Positions 60,201 to 64,000 of a stretch of 64,000 nucleotides of DNA are shown piece by piece. The DNA is from Bombus terrestris. Its lineage: Eukaryota; Arthropoda; Insecta; Hymenoptera; Apidae. Each line of letters starts with the position of its first letter. Position 1 is the first letter of the stretch. The position numbers and the translations under genes were made by a program. Below the pieces are notes generated by a model, which did not search any database, was not told where the DNA came from, and was given only the letters and a program-made list of their open reading frames with translations. The DNA lies in the NCBI RefSeq assembly GCF_910591885.1, contig NC_063278.1, positions 1,735,501-1,799,500 on the forward strand, in the 5' to 3' direction.

Positions 60201-60689
60201 GACGCGTGTCAAAGGATCGGGATGTGCGACGAAAGGGAATTGAATGGTCGCTCGGTTAATCAGATACCGTCCGACGACAAGGAAAATAGGAACGGGTCGA
60301 TGAATAGGAACGACTGCAAAAACAGGAAGATCCGGTTGCTTAGTCGGTATTTCGCCGTGCATAAGAAACTCTGCGTTCCTTTACCAGGGTTGTTCGGTAA
60401 AGGACGCCTCTATAAAGCGCGATCCTGCGGTAGCATTGCTCGAGATCGTGTCAGTCCACCGTCACCAAAGTCCATGTTATTCTGCGCCACAGCGGATGAC
60501 AAGTGGCGAGATCGTAAACAGTGGTGCGACGCGAAGCACCAGCATCGCGGCAGCGACGGGGACATCAATCAGAATTTGGGCCTGTCGCATTTGGTCCAGG
60601 AGAGCGTCGTGGGAAAAGGTTGCAACGCGTTACCTGCCGTCTGCCACATTCACCTGGGCGATGCGTCGAAGTGTTGCAGCCTCTGTTGA
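54008..60689 (+). CDS. SNRK: SNRK: SNF1/AMPK-related serine/threonine kinase, 7 coding exons, 1102 aa
   Basis: Seen: exons 54008-54202, 55500-55652, 56589-56835, 57148-57499, 57850-57978, 58075-58180 and 58563-60689 join in phase with GT-AG introns and end in TGA. The start is the Met before HRRVGYSNYDGKIAGLYDL, nine bases after a 3' splice site. The kinase domain (about 18-270) has GRGHFA (25-30), Lys47, Glu65, HRDLKPEN (139-146, Asp141), DFG (160-162), T-loop Thr175, APE (184-186) and DVWSLG (199-204). A UBA-like segment follows at about 292-338. The tail has KCSIVQEEEDEDD (400-412), LNEILEDG (651-658), SCSSSDASDDDSES (695-708), 17 glycines (748-764) and a Cys cluster at the C terminus. Known: SNRK is activated by LKB1 on the T-loop Thr and belongs to the AMPK-related group. 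At 1102 aa it is longer than vertebrate SNRK (about 765 aa), all in the tail. Confidence 0.95.
54203..55499 (+). other. SNRK intron between coding exons 1 and 2
   Basis: There is a pyrimidine-rich stretch after the donor and AT-rich middle sequence. A 13-bp perfect hairpin lies at 55424-55458. No extra exon was recognised. Confidence 0.7.
55424..55458 (+). promoter_or_regulatory. Perfect 13-bp GC-rich hairpin upstream of a SNRK 3' splice site
   Basis: CAGCGTGGTTCGA (55424-55436) and TCGAACCACGCTG (55446-55458) are exact complements with a nine-base loop. The acceptor AG is at 55498-55499. In the pre-mRNA this stem would sit at or just above the branch-point region and could affect splice-site use; that role is inference. 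Confidence 0.55.
55500..55652 (+). CDS. SNRK: SNRK coding exon 2 (residues 66-116)
   Basis: The acceptor is TTTCTCCGTCTGCAG|GTGAGATG and the donor GAGGAG|GTACGT, phase 0. It encodes VRCMKLVQHPNVVRLYEVID and LYLILELGDGGDLYDYIM, almost identical to known SNRK proteins. A perfect hairpin sits 41 bases upstream of the acceptor. Confidence 0.95.
55653..56588 (+). other. SNRK intron between coding exons 2 and 3
   Basis: It is AT-rich with CG-containing patches. No further exon, element or RNA gene was recognised. Confidence 0.65.
56589..56835 (+). CDS. SNRK: SNRK coding exon 3: catalytic loop and T-loop
   Basis: The acceptor is AATCGATCACAG|GTGGCT and the donor GCCGTTG|GTGAGT, phase 1. It carries VVHRDLKPENVVFFEK, KLTDFGFSNRF, T-loop ETSCGSLAYSAPE with Thr175, and GDSYDAPAV. 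Confidence 0.95.
56836..57147 (+). other. SNRK intron between coding exons 3 and 4
   Basis: A 312-bp AT-rich intron; nothing else was seen. Confidence 0.7.
57148..57499 (+). CDS. SNRK: SNRK coding exon 4: kinase C-lobe and start of the UBA-like region
   Basis: The acceptor is GGGTTTTCAG|ATGTTTGG and the donor TTTTGGA|GTAAGT, phase 2. It encodes VWSLGVILYMLVCGQAPFQE and ANDSETLTMIMDCKY, the end of the kinase domain (ADPWL), and HHNHIVTKMVNGNIATKEEI of the UBA-like helices. Confidence 0.95.
57500..57849 (+). other. SNRK intron between coding exons 4 and 5
   Basis: A 350-bp AT-rich intron; nothing else was seen. Confidence 0.7.
57850..57978 (+). CDS. SNRK: SNRK coding exon 5: end of the UBA-like region
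   Basis: The acceptor is TTTAATTGTAG|AGCCCTC and the donor GGCTAG|GTATAC, phase 2. It encodes ALDKNEYNHITATYFLLAER, a strongly conserved SNRK segment. An inner donor-like GTACAG at 57936 would break the downstream frame. Confidence 0.9.
   Translation, partial: SPRQERVQSHNGDVFPAGRKEVTDSSSGTGTEDSTGNPRSLG
58075..58180 (+). CDS. SNRK: SNRK coding exon 6
   Basis: The acceptor is GGTTATTTTCAG|CCGGCA and the donor CCTCAA|GTACGT, phase 0. It encodes a short Ser/Asn-rich linker (residues 359-394). At a multiple of three plus phase change it cannot be skipped without a frameshift. Confidence 0.85.
58181..58562 (+). other. SNRK intron before the last exon
   Basis: A 382-bp AT-rich intron. An open frame from 58536 runs into the exon but its ATG is intronic. 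Confidence 0.7.
58563..60689 (+). CDS. SNRK: SNRK last coding exon: long low-complexity tail (residues 395-1102)
   Basis: The acceptor is TTTTCGTTGCAG|AATATT. The exon encodes 708 residues: an acidic EEEDEDD patch, many RxxS and SP sites, a Thr run (about 59748-59774), 17 glycines (59622-59672), Ser runs, Lys/Arg-rich patches near 800-830 and 1015-1045, and the terminus CHIHLGDASKCCSLC. Four blocks match the spaced conserved motifs of SNRK tails; the rest is insect-specific or lineage-specific. Confidence 0.92.
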   Translation, partial: NIRTRKCSIVQEEEDEDDVSSCSGRDERGSNSTLNSFNRRGSRSEGKLSHILQERLSQLPEKPSHKPMSSQRNSQKDINVVPVTADGDERLMSSPKSGNINDSSSSDQQKTMVRPQASNQLVDKVPAATVLDSTSQENLKNRLDEGSLPGWSRKGSSENRPKSVSDCLKSMGPVPINKWRMGSQHRSPASLDSSSTMVPSKPSETSTTTTTTTILTESSTVSIPLRPLSGLNDNLSLTPKYKTMPSPGSTGSTSTPLNEILEDGDALPVSGSESSGSKCRVVRRTGYEQRKSKFHKTRTTSCSSSDASDDDSESRKKRAHKLSTSSSKSMSSRRDSHDDSSDSQDPGGSGGGRGGGGGGGGGGGGGGGGGVGNGEHTTETPPSETSRKDNGNSTNTTTTTTTTTGGRHRCSENQVIFGRRHRAGRRRTGETRLRESQSLNRITEVQEAEGPSSCHSHCHVSRNSAVLGVQSMSSSSSSVSQSSTGSHGIPQTLSQAAATVQKAKGFGARLLQSWSLSTGKSSLSQSSNKQTNCSSNGRCSKQETPRDACQRIGMCDERELNGRSVNQIPSDDKENRNGSMNRNDCKNRKIRLLSRYFAVHKKLCVPLPGLFGKGRLYKARSCGSIARDRVSPPSPKSMLFCATADDKWRDRKQWCDAKHQHRGSDGDINQNLGLSHLVQESVVGKGCNALPAVCHIHLGDASKCCSLC
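59622..59672 (+). repeat. Coding GGN microsatellite (17 glycines)
   Basis: A GGT/GGA repeat inside the SNRK last exon encodes residues 748-764. Length polymorphism between alleles is likely. Confidence 0.9.
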
Positions 60690-60804
60690 TGAATCCGCAC
60701 GACGAGCAGGTCGATGTACAAACGACGACGGAAGAAGACAGCATGGGTCGCGTAACTTTAACCCGGACTCGTTGAAATCGTGGTCCATGCGACTATGAAC
60801 CATG

Positions 60805-60926
60805 CTTCGCCGCTGTTTCGTCGTTGTTTCGTCGCTGTTTCGTCGCTGTTTCGTCGCTATTTCGTCGCTATTTCGTCGCTGTTTCATCGCGGTTTCGTCG
60901 TTGTTTCGTCGCTGTTCCGTGGCGAC
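60805..60926 (+). repeat. 11-bp minisatellite in the SNRK 3' UTR
   Basis: TTTCGTCGCTG, with single changes (TTG, CTA, TTTCATCGCGG), is repeated about ten to eleven times head to tail, starting 115 bases after the stop codon. Confidence 0.9.
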
Positions 60927-61447
60927 TAATGATCGCTGCCGATGATCAGGAAGCGGCGAGGACGCGCGAGGAGGCGCAACGGGACGCATGGAGACGAGAT
61001 TATCACGAAGTGCAATCAATCTCATGGCAGCCGTTTCGCATGTAGAGATGGGAAGCGAGGTAGAAGAGGAAGGAGAGAGGAAAATGATAAAAGAGAAGGT
61101 GCGCGAGACAACGCAGTGCGACGCGATTAAACGGAAGACGAAGAGGAGGATCTCTTATATGCAACGCGTTGTGGTGATCGTTAACAGCCGCGACCTCTCG
61201 GTAGATTACGCAGCATGCGTCACAATGGTCAATGTATTCAATCGATCACGTCACGTCCCCTCCATCAGACCGATGCTGCATCAGCATAAAACCTGATCCT
61301 GTAACCTTTCGAACGCGATGCGTAGTCGAGAAAAAGACCAAAATAATATTAAGGGTCGTGTCGAAAGGGAGAGAGCGTTATCGATCGATCTTTCGCTCTG
61401 CGGGAAGTGTATCTAGTCCGTATGAACAAACCTATATTAAATATTAC

Positions 61448-61530
61448 AGAGTTTATTACTATTATTAATATCATTATTAATATTATTATTCTTGATATTT
61501 TATTATTATGATTATTATTATTATTATTGA
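61448..61530. repeat. Imperfect (ATT)n tract
   Basis: Mostly TTA/ATT units with interruptions, in the SNRK 3' flank. Confidence 0.85.
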
Positions 61531-64000
61531 CTCTAATTATTAATATTGTCATTCTCTTGATTATTGTAAAGCAGACATTGACCGAATCATGCGAGAGTCG
61601 CATCCGCAAGAAGAATCCGTTGAATCCGCAAGAATGGATTGATATTTTTTGCTATCTTGGAGGATCTTCCCCTTCGTTTCCCTTCGTGTCCATTCGTTCC
61701 CTTTTGTTCTCCTTTATTTATCTATCTATTCCTTTAACTTTTATCCTCCTCCTAAAAATTCTGTTCCTCCCGCGAATCGCGACTATTGTACCGATTTTCC
61801 TACATATAAAGAATTAGCATGCGTTCTTGGGTCTCGCACAGTGGCTCTCTCAAGAGATGAACGGAATTCCTTCACGAGGAACAAAGCACACAAACGAGAC
61901 CGTATTTATATATGTAACACGCTAATCGATTAAGCTTACGCGTGTACCGTTTCGATCGAGGAACGTACTCTGTGGTGCTATACGCGAACATCTGACGCGA
62001 CGAGGAAGAAACACCAAGAAAATGGAGAATATCGAACTTTTTTTTCTAACTGCTTTTTCCGACGTTCTGGGGGATAAATACCATAAGTTGAAATCGAAAG
62101 TAAAATGGTAAAGTGGTAATTCTAAAGAAAGAGGTGCACGTAGGCGAATAGAAATTGCTCGGAAGAAAAAAAGTTCCGATACAAGGTGTTCGTAATCTAG
62201 ACTCTTATTTATAGAATTTACGAGCGTGAGAAAGAAAATGGATTCAGTGAAAGAATGCGAAGAAGTTGCTTCTGTAACTTCTAAGACAAGGAACAGCGGA
62301 GGTCTGCAAGGTCTATAAAGTCTGGAGGAATTATGTCACAAGGGTACAAGAATCAGCAAGTTCTGCACATCAATCACTGTCAAATCTCTGAACAAGAGAC
62401 CAAGGTTCAAAAAATCCAATATTCTCGTCCCTACGACGTTAAGGAATATCTGTTGTCGAAGAAAACCCGACGTTCAGATGCCAAAGCGACAATACGAAGT
62501 TTTGAAAAGCCTAACTGAATATCGAAATATTCGAAACTTATAAAATGGACCATCGAAAGAGAAACAGGATCCCCTAGGACAGAACTCCGTGATAGAACGA
62601 TGTGCACGATGTTCTCTTCCCGTCGTACAATTCAAGAGACGATCCTCTTCGCCCTTCGAAGCAATTGGGAGCGAGTGTCAGCGCGCTTGCCGGCTGAGCG
62701 CGCGCTTCATTCTTCGCCGTATTCATCACCAATGTCATCGTCATCGTCGTTGCCGAATGCGCGCGTTCATTTCTTGGAGAACGCAGGACAAACATATGTA
62801 TGTTGCTGTGCGAAACGAAATATTTGGTAGAATAGAAGCTGTAGAATGCGAACCTGCGATCTATTATCCATGACAAAATACACTTTTTTCCTGTATCGAT
62901 CGATGATGTTAAAAGTAGGTCAGAAGGAACTTGGTCAACTTTGTGAAACTCTGTAGATCGAACGCGAGCCATTCGGCAGAACTCTCGCTGAACCTGAGCG
63001 ATGTACGTGCACGCGCTTTCCACCCACTTTCTTATGTATCTGTCGCGATGATCGGGGTGCTATACTAATCGAAGGTGTAAACTCGAAACGTATTTTCTTT
63101 TAATTTTCTTGAATTTTTCAAACTATTTTTAACAGTTTTTGTAGTATTAGAGAAAGATTAAGTGTTCGAAAATTAAACGTTCGTTTATCGTAAAAATTGT
63201 CAAAGAGAAAGGGTCGAATGTTTTTGAAATATACATTTCTAAGATTTATTACGTGAGCGGTATTTTTTTTGGAAAAATCATCTATATTTCTCTTACAGGA
63301 TGATCGAAGCCTGAAAGGATATTTAAAGCCAAGCAAATAACAGGTTTACATTAATAAAATTCAGATTTTAAGTCGCTCGAATTCAAGCAACTTGGCTAAT
63401 TCGAGCGAGGCTTAAAGATCGATACCGCTGATACGTCAATTCTTACTTGATCGATGTTCTCATAAAAGGAATTAATAGGTAGTAACGCTGAATGAATAAT
63501 TGTTCGCTCTAGTTGTGAGTCACTGTCTGTATCCTCGCCGTAGTATATATCGATTGGGTCGCTTGTGACACTCCGAAGACATATCTATAACGTTACGTGT
63601 ACGTTTTTTTGATACGTAGAAAATCGGAAAAATCAGCTTTGCTTTTCTGAAATTCGCTGCACACGGCGCGTAACTATCGTTCCTTGCTACGGGACAAAAC
63701 TATTTCTAGATATTCGCGAAGCTAGAATTAAAATTGAATATCACAACAGGGACCACACGTCATCGCAATCCAACATTCGTCGTCTTATCGTTAGAATATA
63801 GAAGAATTAGCGATAGAAACAATAGACAGTTGTACGTAACGTTCCTTTCTTCTTCGATCACTGTACGAAACTTCGATTTTTACAATTTTCAAAATTAATG
63901 CTAGTAAAGTAAGAGTACCGATATCTGCTAGTATCGATAAGAATCCTGTAATGAAATAAACTATTTTTTCCTTAAAAAATACTGCTTACGTTTAGAGTTC

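Larger units (their letters stand above)
60690..64000 (+). other. SNRK 3' UTR and downstream flank
   Basis: No gene can be supported. It holds an 11-bp minisatellite, an ATT-rich tract (about 61448-61530) and AATAAA candidates at 63353-63358 and 63955-63960; ATTAAA occurs at 61436-61441. The transcript end is not resolved. Confidence 0.5.

Overview
The window looks like nuclear DNA of an insect, most likely a hymenopteran and perhaps a bee. It is AT-rich with many CpG-containing patches, long non-coding stretches and metazoan genes split by GT-AG introns. The species-level guess is inference from style and from the two proteins. No rRNA, tRNA, CRISPR array or bacterial-style operon was recognised.

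Two protein-coding genes can be reconstructed exon by exon. Both are Ser/Thr protein kinases, from different families, and they lie head to head. On the minus strand (35364 down to 26516) is a six-exon gene for an 808-residue SBK1-family kinase, the insect meng-po type: an N-terminal kinase domain followed by a disordered tail of about 500 residues in one exon. On the plus strand (54008 to 60689) are seven coding exons for a 1102-residue SNRK (SNF1/AMPK-related kinase): kinase domain, UBA-like segment, and a long Ser/Thr/Gly-rich tail ending in a cysteine cluster. Reading phases agree at every junction in both genes. A GC-rich, CpG-rich block at about 40.4-41.49 kb, ending in a good splice donor, is the best candidate for the SNRK promoter and non-coding first exon; that would give SNRK a first intron of about 12.5 kb. 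A near-consensus CTCF-type motif lies at the upstream edge of this block.

Layout: 1-26.0 kb has no gene I can support and holds repeats, hairpins and GC-rich islands; 26.0-26.5 kb is the SBK/meng 3' flank; 26.5-35.6 kb is SBK/meng; 35.6-40.4 kb is intergenic; 40.4-41.5 kb is the SNRK promoter/first-exon candidate; 41.5-54.0 kb is the SNRK first intron, with a 5'-truncated Jockey-type LINE flanked by an 8-bp target-site duplication, a strong 22-bp hairpin and an LTR-like segment; 54.0-60.7 kb is the SNRK coding region; 60.7-64.0 kb is SNRK 3' UTR/flank with an 11-bp minisatellite and an ATT-rich tract.

I did not find a wholly new biological system. The points most worth a second look are the perfect hairpin just upstream of a SNRK 3' splice site, the CTCF-like site between the divergent kinase genes, the intronic LINE insertion, the isolated 22-bp hairpin, and an acidic 36-bp coding-periodic minisatellite at 23.0 kb.
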